From Deuterostichococcus epilithicus (lineage: Eukaryota; Chlorophyta; Trebouxiophyceae; Prasiolales; Stichococcaceae): a stretch of DNA of 64,000 nt. The stretch spans positions 2,480,001 to 2,544,000 of the forward strand of contig JAVTLE010000010.1 in the NCBI GenBank assembly GCA_033439295.1, read 5' to 3'. Shown one piece after another: positions 38,000-50,265 of the stretch. Every line of letters starts with the position of its first letter. Position 1 is the stretch's first letter. A program made the position numbers and the translations under genes. The notes beneath the pieces are model-generated. The model was not told the origin of the DNA. It did not search any database and saw only the letters and a program-made list of their open reading frames with translations.

Positions 38000-38078
38000 A
38001 TTTAGGACCCGATAACAACAGACGGCCTCACGTGAGCACGCCACGTGAAGCGCATTCTGTTGTTATCGGGTCCTAAAT
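38000..38078. repeat. Perfect 22-bp inverted repeat with two CACGTG boxes in the loop
   Basis: The left arm 38000-38021 and right arm 38057-38078 are perfect reverse complements. The 35-nt spacer contains CACGTG at 38029 and 38042. In unit 2 only the left arm is recognisable (about 49237-49250). It could be a small MITE-like element, a transcription-termination hairpin between genes, or a regulatory G-box cluster. Confidence 0.8.
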
Positions 38079-39169
38079 TCTTGCCTATAACAGAACGCGG
38101 TCAGGTTATGTGCAGCTGCGTCACATGACGCCTTCCACCGAGAGTAAGAAAGTGTCATCAATAATCTGCTTGAGCATTCTGCACATTGACGGCTCATCGG
38201 GGGCGGCGTGCAGCCAATCAAGTCCGCGCTGTGTTTATTGGCAGCCGAGATACCACAGCGGCAAGCGAGGCGAGGCGAGGCGAACATACAACGTCGAGCG
38301 GCAGCATCAAGCAGGTGCAATACTCCTGTCTCGTTGAGAGCGCGTTGAAGAGGCTGAGCTCCAGAAATTATCAAATTTGGGAAGGGCGCCTGATACCTCG
38401 GAGGTCACGGCCATGCAGCGCTGCTTGGCATGGTGAGCGGGCGGAATCCTGCTGGCCGACCGTGTCGGATGAATCGTCGCACCATAGCGCAAGTTTTACC
38501 CACGGTTCCCCATTCAGCACCTAAGATCAGCCTTCGTGCGGGATCCTGTCGTCAGACCCCCTTCGGGGGCGTCAGGACACTTGTCGTTTCCCCCCACATG
38601 TGCGCTTGGACCAGCCGGGCCGCTGCATGTGGGTGGGAAATCAGTTTAGGATGTAACCGCCGTCCAGTTCAGGGGCTACGACGCCGACAAAGCATTTCAG
38701 GTTAGTGTTGTACAGCGCAGTGCGCGTACGAGTTTTCACGCACGAACGTCACGTCAACATGACGTGCGTGCACCGCCATGTGGCAAGCGATGACGAGCTG
38801 ATGATAGGGTGCAATTCGGGTGCATTTCGGCGCACGTGTTGTCGCCGCAAACAGGCAGACATGTGTCACGGCAGCACCTCTATGCGACACCGGCGCGGCA
38901 AATGCTGCATGCTCCGCTCGCCAGCCGGTCGCCGGGCCTTGACACGAATCTTCACCTGCATGCGCGCTCGACACGCAAGGCGGACCGGCGGATGCACCTG
39001 ATTGATTGACCCCGCCCGTTGTCCCAACCTGGGCTACGTTTCTCACCTCCTCTGCGCCAAAGGAGTCACTGCTGCCGCGCCCTCCCATTGTGGCCAGTAG
39101 TGCATCATCGCCAAACTTCCCAATTCTATAATGGACGCTGCTTTTGACAGGCTTGCCCCTGCCCGCCAG

Positions 39170-42100
39170 GATCTGACACGGTCGGCATCGGCGGCAGCGA
39201 GTCTCCAGGCGGCCTCAGCAGCGAGGAGGCCTTTGTCGGCCAGGCCGCGGACGGACACGACTTCGAAAGCCGGCTGAGCAGGATGAGCTCGGACATCAAG
39301 CCGTCATCTGGCACATCCCCTCCACCGGTCCCGGCGCTGATAGCGCCAGGACAACGGCTGGCAGGCATCAGCGCACCTGCAGCGGTGCAGTCTGATCCAG
39401 CAGCGGCAGGCAGTCCGAGGCGCTCAATGTCCGCCCATGGCCGCCTGCTGCACAACAGTGGCGACGCCAACCGCCCTGCCAAGCTTGGCAGTACGACCGC
39501 AGCGCTCGGCGGTCGTTTCGCTATAACGAAACTTCCAGGGAAATCATTCATGACGGCGTCAGTGCAGCGCTCAACATCAGACGCTTCTGTACAGGGTCCT
39601 TCCCAACCGCTGTCGCCCAACCGCCCCTTGCTTTCCATCCAGGCGTCCGCAGAGGTGCGATTCAGCAAACCTGCAGCTTTTACCTGGAGTGATGAACCTG
39701 GGAATGGGTGGGAATGCAAGGAATATCACTGCACTGCCTGCCAGCCTGCTGCCGTTGCATGTCTGCATTGATTTCCACCTTGCTGAGGGCTTCAAGTGCA
39801 CCGGAGATCAATGTGCTTGCCCAGACACAAGATCCAATTTTCATCACCAGTCCTGTGCACAACGTGAATTGGCCGTGCCCATGGGCGTCTGCAGCTGTTT
39901 GGCAGACGTAATCCTCCATGCGAGATCCCCTCCAATAATCCGGTCGTGTGCACTGCACCGCAGGCGCTGGCGCGCTACTCCTCCATTGGGCAGGAGAGCG
40001 TGCGCTCAGCACTCGATGCCATCAGCCGCTACGCTGCGCTGCGTGACTACGCTGGAGTCGCCTTTGTAGACTCACGGGATCTGACTAAGGTGTGGCGGCA
40101 CGGCCGACAGGCCGGAGGTTGTTGCGTACGTCCCTGCTCCATACATCCAGCACCTCGGATGCTGCCGTTGATGCGATCATGGTTTGTGGACCTGTCCGCT
40201 TCCGCCGCGTGCTTGCAATTGGCAGCAGGCTTATCAGATTGTTCGGCTTGTGTTGCAGTCGCTGCAGCAGGTGGTGCGCTGTGCGCGCCAGTCTCATCAT
40301 GCAGTGGTCGAATCAAGGTGACGGCGTCGGCTGTGCGGAATGCGGCAGGTTGGGGACCTGGGCACTGGTGCTTACGCGACCGTGGAACACTGCCGGCTCG
40401 TCAACTGGAAGGACGACTCCCACCATGGCTACGGAGCGGCTGCAGCGGCAGCAGCGGCGACGGCCACGGCGGTCGTTGGGGCGGCAGCAGCAGCAGCCCA
40501 AAAGGGCGTGGCTCCTGCAGGAGCCGCCACGGCCGCCGGAGTCGGCCGGCGAGTCAGCCCATTGAGGCAGTGTTCGGCACTAGATGTGGCGGTCAAACAC
40601 CTGCGGGAGGAGCTCTTCACCCGCCCCGGCGACCTTGAGGACTTCGTAAGGGAGGCGGTGCTGCTGGCCGGCCTGCAGCACAGGTGCGACGCTGGATCTA
40701 AGCGTAAGAATCAAGGGCGTGGACTGGGAATACAAGGTCATTAGTGACAAACGATCACAAACAGATCGCATAGAGCAGGGAGGGTGCGCAGCCTTGTTGT
40801 TGCCTTGGTTGTTCTTGCGGATGTATTGCCTGACTGCACAAGCACCTGGCTACATCTTCCTTTGCCAAATTCTGCAGATTCAATCGCTGCATCCGAGCGA
40901 GCCTGCAGCAACCAGGTCTGTGCTTCTGCCACGGCTCGGATAGGAACCGGTTTGAACTCCCCGGCGCAGGTCCATAGTGGGCGTCCTGGGCCTGGGGTTC
41001 ACTGCCACCGAGGGCAGCGGCAGCAGCTCCAGCGTCGAGCGGGGGAGCATGTTCATGGTCAGCGAGCTGTGCACCGGCGGCTCGCTGCGGGACAAGATTC
41101 TTGCGCAGATGATCGCGGGGCGCAAGGCGCGGCTGCTCTGGCACTAGTGCATGAGCCCGAGACGGCCAGGCTGCATGAGCTTCGTGCAGGCACAGTTTGA
41201 GCACTGCTGAGCCCGCAGTGTGTGTATGAGATTCTTCTGCGCCTGCTGCCGGTGACCACAACGTCATGGCTGGCAGTTCGTGGCCAGCAGCAGCCTGGCT
41301 GCGCTGCTGCCAAGCATGTGCCTGATGCTTCGCCTTGAGCCTGGCACAGATGCAAACGTGGTGCACACCTGCCTGCCACTTCCAGGGACGACGACATCAG
41401 CTGCTCTGCCAAGCTTATAAGTTCTAATGCAGATGGCTCATCTGGCCTCATTCCACTGCAGGTGGTGTACAGCTACAGCCAGGGGCTGCAATGGTGCGCC
41501 CAGGTGGCTGATGGCTTGGCCTTTTTGCACGCCCAACAGCCCATCATCATCCACCGCGATGTGAAGCTCGACAACGTGCTGCTTGCCAGAGGTACGACCG
41601 AATAATAAAGGCAGCGCCGTGAGCGGCGGTGTCAGCATACTGTGCCCTGCCAAGTAGCAGCATGCACAGCTTAGAACGAGCCAGGCCGTCACAGCAGAAC
41701 GTATGCGGGCAGACTAGGAGCCCTGGACCGGGCTGCACAAGCCAGTAGTGGCGCCAACAAGTGCAGGATCCTGTATGTGCAAGCATGTTGCTCCGGACAC
41801 AGCTGCACTGAGGAGCATTTTGGTATTTTGCAGCAGGCAAGGACGGCGTCCTGGAGGCCAAGCTGGCAGACTTTGGGCTGCATGCTACGGTGGAGGCGCG
41901 AGACCGCTCAAGGTTGGCGCTCCGTCACCACTTTGCCGCTGCAAACCGTCATCTCAACAACTCAGGTCTGTCTATCACAAGTATTAGCGTGCCTGCAACA
42001 CAGGGCTTTGCCCTGCAGGCGGCAGATGTTCAAGGCGGAGGTTGAGGCAAAGCACGCATCTGAAAACAGTGCCGGCAGCACCTCCGGCTCCGGCAATGCG

Positions 42101-43900
42101 ATCACCAAGGGCCGGGACGGCGCGGCGGCGCCGCACAGCAACTCGTCGGCTGGCGCCGGGGAGCCTCCGCAGGGGCGCAGCAACTCGGATGAAAGGGCAT
42201 CCATGGGCAGCACAGCTCTCAGGTAGATCCAGATACAATGTCTCATGCAAGGCTTCCGATGGTTTGCACGTCATTCCTGGTAGGTGGACGATTTAGCTTA
42301 CAGAGCAACGCGCCTGTCATGACGTCGGTGCGACAGCGAGGCAATAACCACCTGCGTGAGGTAGTGTAATTTTCGGGTATCTGTCACACATCGGCTGCAG
42401 CCGCCTTCACTGGCTGGCTCCATGCACCTTGCTTTGTCTCTGAGCAGCACTCCCTTGCAGGTCTGCAATACAGCGATAATGTGTCTGGTGCGTCGTCAGC
42501 AGCAATTGCGATGCATGTTGGCACAGGAAGATGCGGGATATTGTGCGGACTCGCACCAGCAGTGGCTCCGGCGCCGCCGCTGCCAACACTACTGCTGCAA
42601 TCTCAGCGACCGCCCGCCAGCGCCTCACTGGCACGCACCTGCTCTGAAGTATCGAAATCCTATAACCCAAACTGCTGCCTAGGTACTCCTGCGTGACGGA
42701 TGCAGAAGCGCCATACGAATGCCGAGCGCAGCACGCTGCAGTCATCCGCTTTTCAGAACAACAAGACTACGCTTGTATCAGTCTTGTGAGACAGCCTCGT
42801 GTCTTGGTACAGGCCAGACAGGATCCTTCCTTGGCATGGCGCCGGAGGTGACTCTGTCTCGCCACTACGACGAAACAGCCGATGTCTTCAGCCTGGGATG
42901 TGTCATTCTGGACATCATGGGCAAGCAGCTGACATCCGCAGAAGTGGCCTACCACGGCACCGCCGTCGAGTTCCAGACGTGAGTGTGACTGCTGTCATCA
43001 GCTGCGTACTTGCACCCGCCAGGCAGCACGTGCGCTTGAGTGTCACGGCGGAGTCCTGAAGGGTTCATCGCAGTCTATACTCTTTTTCCCCAGGCCTCCG
43101 ATGACAGCAGTCAGACTGTCCAGCCCGCGCCCCGCAAGATTCCTTTCCCTGATTTCTTTCTCTGTTTCCTGCAGGTACGCTATGCGGGTGCGCCACAGCA
43201 CCGTGCTAGCAGCACTCATGATGAACATGCACGATGTGATTTTGGCGACCCTGTTAGCTTGTACTGGATTCTGGACCGCAAAGCGGTTCTTTCCTTGCCT
43301 GAACTGCATCAGCGCATTGGTGTCGTCTGTCGAATTCGTCCCTGGGATCCAGCCTGTCTCACTGTGAGGTGTCGGTTTGCAGGTCGCTCACGGTTATCGA
43401 AGGCCCCACCCGCAAAACTGGCCTCCGCAGCTCAGCGCGCTCGTGGCTTCCTGCCTGGCGCACACGTCAGTCGACCGGCCGACAGCGGCGCAGGTTTGCC
43501 ACCTGGAGGGTTCCCTTGAAATTCCAGAATTCTTGTTTGCAAAGACATGGCGGCGCGGCGCCGTTGTGCTTGTATTGCATGGACGGAGCCAACGAACAGC
43601 AGGCAGCATGTACACATCAGAGCAATACTCCTGCCCACGAAGCATCGTGCAATCACATCTTGTCCATGCGCGTCAGTGTTGCACATTGTATGGCAAAACT
43701 GGCAGCAAGGTGGCACCGGAATGGAGCCATGTGAGATGAGCTGGGTCTGTGATGTATCGAGCTGATGGCATTTCAGCAGCGTCATGTCGAGGCATTTGCC
43801 ACTGCTGCTGCAGGTGGCCAGGCGGCTGCGGGCGCTGACCTCAGAGGTGGCGGTCATGGACAGCAGCCACCGCCGTGCAGGGTGTTTCTGTATGGGCTGA
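39170..43900 (+). CDS. TKL/Raf-like protein kinase, copy A
   Basis: Predicted cytosolic Ser/Thr kinase. Exons: 39170-39654, 39964-40089, 40349-40683, 40970-41126, 41462-41591, 41837-41912, 42019-42222, 42527-42630, 42813-42978, 43175-43187, 43383-43493, 43814-43900. They encode about 663 residues in frame to TGA; the start exon is missing. Kinase landmarks in order: glycine loop LGTGAYATVEH, lysine in DVAVKHL, alpha-C Glu in VREAVLLAGLQH, hinge MVSELCTGGSL, catalytic loop IIHRDVKLDNVLL, LADFGLHA, GMAPEV, DVFSLGCVILDIMG and the final RPTAAQ. An Ala-rich insert of about 57 residues separates the glycine loop from the lysine. About 100 extra residues lie between DFG and APE. Exon 10 is only 13 nt. 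Donors at 41127 and 42631 are GC. The Ser/Pro-rich N-terminus has no recognised domain. Confidence 0.88.
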
Positions 43901-45285
43901 TAGGGTGTAGGGTCGATGGCCGCTGTAACTTGCCGGCTGGCACCGCTGCCAATTGGTGGTGCAACCGGTGGAGCTGGCCGCAAGCGCGGCTGAAGTCGAC
44001 TGTCAGGGCGCCAGCAGGCGGATTTGTTCGATGATGAAGCACGCCTGCGCGTGCGTGTGTCAGTCAGGGCAGGCAGCAGGGGCGCCAGGTGGTGTTAGTC
44101 GGCACCTGATGACGGCTTATGTCGTCGGCCTCAATATCTCATCTCATTTTTTGGTGCAAGGGATGCGACAGGACGTCCTGTCCTGCCGCAGTCCGGTGGC
44201 TCTACAGCCGTTTACGGAGATCATTGCTGCGGCCTGACATCCGCCGCTAGCTGGCGATTTGTGAGTGAGCATTGCAATGCGCCACTGGATAACTATGTTC
44301 GAATCCCTGACTCACCTGGGAATTTTTGGAAATGATGGCAACACCTGATGATATGCAGTTTGACTTGTTTGCTAATTTCACAGTCAGTTTTGGTGCGCCA
44401 GACAAGTATGCTAGGTAGTATTCAAGCTTTGAAAATGATGATGTGATGAAGGAACTGGCGATCAGACACCAGTTCCTTTGACACAGTTTCCATTGTCATA
44501 ATCCATCGACTCACCAAGTAACAATTGCCAAACACTTGAGCTTGAGCTAGCCCTACGGCGCGAGCCTGGCCGCGGCACACATCCCACCGCTGCCAGTCGG
44601 CACCTGCAGCTTTGGTGTACTGGTGACCTGCATTCCCGCCGCATCTCAACCAGATCTGCCCTATGTACCTCCATGCGGTGCATCACGGTGCGTCTGGAAC
44701 GTAACAAGCACGTGCGTGCTGGGCAGGCTTGTGCGGGCACCATGTTGGTCCGTGTGCAATGCTGTGAGTATGCATGTGTGAAACATTACGACTGTCAACG
44801 AAGTTAGAAGCCTGGTCAGGGACGCCACCCACTGCCTGGATCCAAATGCGACATGGCTGTTGGCGGCGGCAAGAATAGCGGCAACGATAAAGATGGCGTC
44901 CCTGCCTTGCTCACCATCGCTATGTATACTCGTAGCCTTGCGTGTCACCTGCAAGAGGTGCAATGTACGTATACTACAAATTGACTTGGGACCTTGCAAT
45001 TCTGCTGAATAACCAAACGTGGCGTGTTTGAAGGGGCTTTCTTGCGCTGCCAGTACAGAATTTTGTTTGTTTATTTATTCATTTATTTATTTATTCATTG
45101 GTTTGTTGGTGTGTTTGTTAGTTTGTGTGCGCGTCTGGCACAGCAAACGCAGACCACAGACAGCAGGGCTGCTGTCTGCAGTATACTTGGTTCAGATGTT
45201 GCGTACTTGTCCAGGGCTGGTCGTGCATTGGCTACACGATAGCTTTGCCTCAGCCTGGATCGGCACTGTAGTCATTGCCTCGGCC
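43901..45285. other. Intergenic, kinase A to carboxypeptidase fragment
   Basis: Kinase A's 3' flank and the relict promoter of the carboxypeptidase fragment. A T-rich TTTA/TTTG simple repeat lies at 45061-45124, with a counterpart at 56015-56129 in unit 2. No exon is supported. Confidence 0.4.
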
Positions 45286-46078
45286 AGGCTGCAGCTTGTC
45301 GAAGCGCTCGCCGTATGCATTGATTGCGTGGCCGCACTTCGCAATTCCCCAGCTATTGTTCATCTTGTGTATGTGTAATTTCACAATTCTACAATTCGAC
45401 TGTACTCATTATCATTGGTACGCAACGTCGTTCAAAGCGTGCGTTTATCGTCATGATCACCCTTGCAGGAGGCCAGCGCTCCGAGCGCTACTGGCGCCGA
45501 TGGCCCGAGCCTTGTTTGCGGCAATGCTGCGGCGCCACAGCAGGAGCAACAGCAAGCAGCAGCGCAAAAAGCGGGAGACCCAGCGCAGCAGACACCCTTG
45601 GACAAGATCCTCGCGTACTACGTACCTCAACGAGGAGCTGGTGAGCTGTTTCAGAAGCATTGCCCGCCAGATGCTCAGGACTGCGCAGGAGCCCCTCTCC
45701 CCTGCCCTCAAGGCATGCCAGCGGGGCACCCCTTCCATGGCAGCGAGCTCCTGCAGCAGCCGCTTCTAAAGGCGAGCAGCGATGGAAGATCCTGTGACGT
45801 ATGCGGTGTCTCTATTGAGACATATCCAAATCGGTAGGAGGCGCACTTGCACGACTTCTCTCAGCGCTGTGCCAGCATCTCCCGCGCGGATAGCCTGGGG
45901 ATGTCCGCCGGCGGCAGGCGTCTGTGGATGCTGGTGTTGGGCAAGGAGCTGTCGTAGCCGCAGCTGCAGCCGACGTTCCGCTACGCTGCCAACATGCACG
46001 GTGATGAGCTGTCGGGGGAGCAGCTGCTGCTGGCGCTCGCCGAGTGGCTGTGTGCCAGGCGGGCGACCTGCAGGCCAC
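45286..46078 (+). pseudogene. Truncated M14 carboxypeptidase (5' part only)
   Basis: Duplicate of the first exons of the gene at 56276-61202, cut off by the duplication junction. The signal-peptide exon is recognisable (45286-45352), but its start codon reads AGG and its splice donor reads CT. The second exon (45469-45640) is 172 nt against 168 in the intact gene, which breaks the frame. The third (about 45838-46058) still encodes the zinc-ligand region NMHGDELSGEQLLLALAEWL but has an in-frame TAG near 45955. Everything after residue ~150 of the enzyme is absent (later zinc His, catalytic Glu, membrane anchor). It cannot make an active carboxypeptidase. Confidence 0.88.
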
Positions 46079-46128
46079 GGTGTGAGGCTTCTCATCCCAT
46101 CAAGCACACGTATCTGACGCTGCTGCAG

Positions 46129-48668
46129 ATACCACGAGTTGTATTCCTGCTCCCTGCAGCCTGGCATCATGCACATCTATGTGCTGGACGACGACACCAT
46201 GTGCAATGCGACATGGACCAAGGTGTGGCGCAGAAGTTGAGGCTGGTGCAGCTAAGGGTGCATTGCCAGGCGCAATGCTGCACACCTTCGTGCCCCAGGC
46301 TCAGGAACTGTGCCGATAAATGCGCTGTAGTCCGGCGGTAGGGGTGCTGAGGCAGTGGTACATATACTGCTGGTGCAACAGCGCCGGAAAAGAGGTGCGG
46401 CAGCCAGGGGCAGGGGTTGGGCAGCGAGGCGGGGACAGGAGCAACCACCAGCGGCAAGGGCTTCCCAACCTGACCGCTGCTGCCGCGTCACAGGTGCAGC
46501 TCATGGAGGCCATGGTCAACGAGCATGCGGCAGCGGTAAAAAGGGCGGGCCACCCGCTGCCGCCGTTCCAGCTGTTTGCCGCCGTCTAGGGGTCGCAAGC
46601 GTGGGGCGCCGTCATGGAGTCTGCACTGCGCGAGTGGACGCTGGCACAGGCATGGCCGTATGTTGTTCCCGGATAATGTTTATGCTCTGGCTCAATAGGA
46701 CAAGGCGGCCTCACGCTGGCCGCCAGCTCCGATCGTTGGGTGAGGTGACACGGCAGACGTGGCCACGATGTCTGAACCCTCGCTCGAGCACCTGAACCGG
46801 CCTTGTCTGTGGTCTGACTGTGAAACTCCACATCACTGCAGCGAGGCATGGCAGTGAACACCGTCAACGCCTACGAGGACAGCGCCGGCCACATCGCGCC
46901 GCCAGAGCCGCTGCCTGACAATCTCGACGCGGACGCCAGCGGCAGCGACGCGGAGGGGCCGACCGGCGAGGCGGCTGCAGCCGAGGCGACCGTGTTTGCC
47001 GCTGCCGCCGTCCACCAGCAGCGGCGACGGCGGCGGCTGGCTGCAGTCGCTGCTGCGCCGCATGGGGGTGGGCACGACGGAGGCACAGAAGCAGCTGGCA
47101 GCCGCCAAACGGCAGGTCAGTGGCGTGACCACCCAGCTGACTGTGCCCCCCCTCCTCCCGACTGTAGGCTCCTTGAATCAGCCCCTGACACCAGGCCTGC
47201 AGTCCATGCGAAGGTTTGCGTTCACATGACAGCGGAGCAGCCATCCTAAAATGTGCAGCATCTGTCGCCGCCTGCTCGACGCCCGATTCTCTGACCGCCT
47301 GACTCTTTTCAAAGTTCTCAAAGTCAAGATTCTCAAATCTACAACCAGGCGCTGTACCGGGCACGGGCGCGCATAGCGGCGCGCCGCGAGTGGGCGGCGC
47401 GACAGCAAGAAGCTGACAAGGAGCGGCAGGCGTGGGCGCGGGAGCAGGACAAGCTCAAGCGCGGCATCCCCTAGGTCACCTAGTTGCAGGCGGAGGCGGC
47501 CTGGGGCTGCGGCATGCTGCCCTGGGAGATTGTCCGCCGCCGGACAGCTGGTGGGCGTTCCTGCTCATCTGTTCTGGTCATCTCGTGATGTTGCACCTGT
47601 TCAGATGGCAGTGCACTGCCGTGCTGAGGTGAGTGATTGGCGCCAGGGCCTCACTTGAACACGAAAGGAAGCTGAGCGTCCTCTGCGGCCTGGCGGTGGA
47701 TCATGTGTTGGAGCTTGCTTCATAACGCTTCCACACTGCGCACTGGATGGTGCTGTTCAGATCCGGTCATGCCTCTGCCAGTCATTGGCTGCTGTACAGA
47801 TGCATTGGCGCTCTAAACCCTGTGGATGCCAAACCTGCCGGGTGCGCTATAAGCTGTGCAGCATTCAACTTGTGCGCCCTGCAGGGGGTTCACCAGCATC
47901 AGCAGTGGCTGTGATGCACTTTCAATGTGGCTTGCCCAACCGCTGCAGCCGAAAACGATCCGCGTCCTCGCAGTTTGTTTGAGACCGGCTGCGCATCCAG
48001 GATGTGTGGCTGTACGTGCGGGACCTGCTCGTCGAGGATGCACGGCTGCAGAACTTCCAGCCCAAGGTCACAGAGCGGGCACGGTGCATCGACTGGGAGC
48101 GCATGCTCATGGAGTTTGAGTGGCACTACAAGGAGGTGAAGCCATCTCCCATCTCCGATTGCGCGTCCCACCAGTGATTCTGGCAGTGTCCGCTTCCTGT
48201 CGGTCGCATCGTCTGGGTGATGCGTTGCGTTCAAAGCTGCAGTGCTGTTGTGCACTTAAGCCTCCGGCGCCAGTGCCCACGCCTTCCCAGAATGCTGTGT
48301 GTGCACGAGCACAGCAATGCGCTGCCGCCAGCACATGGCAGCCTACTGCAGCCTACTTTATGGTTGTGTAGGGTGCGGGACCATGGACAGGGCTCTCCGA
48401 AGGGCCACCTGTTGTCTTTCCGTCGTCGATTGAACTCCAGCCCTTGCTGTCGTCCAGCGCCCTTTCTCATTAACCCTCTACATGTGCAGGCCTGCACCAG
48501 CTGCTGTTCTTCTACCCGTACCTGCGCTCGCCGTTCAACTACAACTGCTCCGACGACCCGCACGAGGCGGGACGTGCCCCCTACAGCCCCGGCCACGATG
48601 GTGCCGGCGACTGGGACAAGGAGGAGGAGTACCAGGCTGCACTAAGAAGGATGAGCAGGGGACGGTAG
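46129..48668 (+). pseudogene. GT90 fragment, tandem copy 5 (3' part only)
   Basis: Duplicate of exons 12-17 of GT90 copy 4, at 46129-46222, 46494-46649, 46842-47115, 47349-47550, 47974-48135 and 48490-48668. It lacks the membrane anchor and the whole N-terminal half of the catalytic domain. Decay is plain: TAG in the second block near 46587; two TAG codons near 47472-47482; TGA replacing the Arg codon of QFVRDR near 47980; exon lengths of 274, 202 and 179 nt instead of 285, 201 and 180, so frames are lost. The GC donor after the second block (46650) is shared with copy 4 and therefore predates the duplication. Confidence 0.92.
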
Positions 48669-50265
48669 GCAGTCCGGACGGTGCCAGCAGGGGCAAAGCG
48701 GCAGCGGGGCCGGCCGGCAGCTGGGGACAGAGCAGGCGCATGGCATGGGCGTCAGCGGTGGCGGCAAGAGCGGCGGCAGCAGCAGCGCTGACAAGGGCGG
48801 CGACGCTGGCGGTGACAGCGGCAACACAGGCGGCAGCGTTGACACTGGCGGGAAAGTCGGCGGCGACGCAGGTGGTCCGGCGGCGACGGTGGTGGCGGCA
48901 ACAGAATACCTGCGGATGACGGATGCTCCAGCAGACGCTGAGCAGCAGCAAGGAGGTGGTCCCGCGCTGGGCGGCATGGACAGTTTTCATGACGACGTGC
49001 CGGCTGAGCAGGCGACAGAGTATGAGACCTGAGGCGTGGCGCATTGGCACGGAATGGGAGAAGAGTCGTGATGATTCCATCGACTCTTGCTGTCCTGCTT
49101 GGTGCAGCACTGCGGGCTGGGCTGCGCCCGCTCCCCATAATGACATTTTGGCGGAACGCCTTGTCTGGGCTCAGGTTGCAGACACGCTGCATTGGTGGCT
49201 TGCGACCGCGGTGGAGGCAGCCGCAGGCCAGCGGGTTTAGGACCCGATGACGAGGTGACAAGGCTCGCGTAAGCACATTGTCACGTGAAGTGCAGGGGGT
49301 GGGGATGCGACGTCACTAACAACTTCAACCCATTCACTAGATAGTGTTACTCCAGTTTCTTCATCCTTCTGCACAGTGAAGACAGTTCGGTCGTGCCCTG
49401 CCGCGAGTCGAGTCCGCGCATAACCTTTTGCAGACGAGCCACCGCAGCAGGCGTGGCGAGGCGGATGTGCATCGTCAAGCTGCAGCATCACGAAGGTGCC
49501 ACCTGCCATTCGCGTAGAAATCACACTGTCGAGGCTGAGATCCAGAACGTACATACTTCAGAGGGCTGCTGCCTCGAGGATCACGGCCCTGCATGGGATG
49601 GGGAGCGGAATCCTGCGGCTGGCTGACCCTGTCGGAGCAACCATCGCACCACAGAGCAATGGTTTCGTGTCTGTACCGTAGTGCGTTTTCTCATTCAGCA
49701 CTTGCGGTCCGCCTCTGCGCGCGATCCCTTCAGACCCTGGGGCGGACGAGAAATTTGATTGTCGTAGATTCTTGCCAGGAGCATAATGATCTCCGCACAC
49801 GCGTTGGGACCCGCCGGGCCATAGCATGGGAGTGTCGATCTGGGTGCGTAGAATGCACGTTGGCAGTCTTTCAGGGGCTATGTCTCTGATACAGCATCCA
49901 AGTCGAGCGTTGTACAGCTCAGTGCGCGTACAAGTTTTCACGCATGAAACGTCATGCGAACATGACGTGTACCGCCATGCGGCGAGAGTTGATGAGCTGA
50001 TGAGCTCGACAAATGTGTTGATCATCATCGCAAACAGGCAGGTGTCGCGGCAGCAGATGCTGGTGCCAACTAGGCTCCGTCCATCCGCCAGCCGGTCGCC
50101 GATGCCTTGTCAGCACGGACTTTCTCTTTGTGAATGCATGCTCGGCACGCAAGGCCAAGCCTGCGGATGCACCAAGTTGTGCGAATCCGCCCATGTCCCG
50201 AAACTGGGCGGCGAGCTGCAGATCCCCCACGCATGAACATTCACTGGTGGCGCACCCTCCTCCAG
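48669..50265. other. Intergenic, GT90 fragment to kinase B
   Basis: Collinear with 37392-39169. It keeps the Gly/Ser-rich open frame (48745-49032) and a trace of the left arm of the inverted repeat near 49237, but not the right arm. The AG acceptor at 50265 begins the first supported exon of kinase B. Nothing else is supported. Confidence 0.4.

Larger units (their letters stand above)
37392..39169. other. Intergenic, GT90 copy 4 to kinase A
   Basis: Contains a Gly/Ser/Asp-rich open frame (37469-37753), an inverted repeat (38000-38078) and the unresolved 5' region of kinase A. An acceptor at 39169 starts the first kinase exon I can support. The segment corresponds to 48669-50265 in the second unit. 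Confidence 0.45.
34613..46078 (+). repeat. Unit 1 of a tandem segmental duplication
   Basis: Direct-repeat unit of about 11.5 kb running from intron 11 of GT90 copy 4, through the whole kinase A gene, to the second intron of a carboxypeptidase copy. It is collinear with 46079-57076: exon lengths match one for one in the kinase and most GT90 exons, and introns and intergenic regions are recognisably similar but carry many substitutions and indels, so the event is not very recent. Confidence 0.9.
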
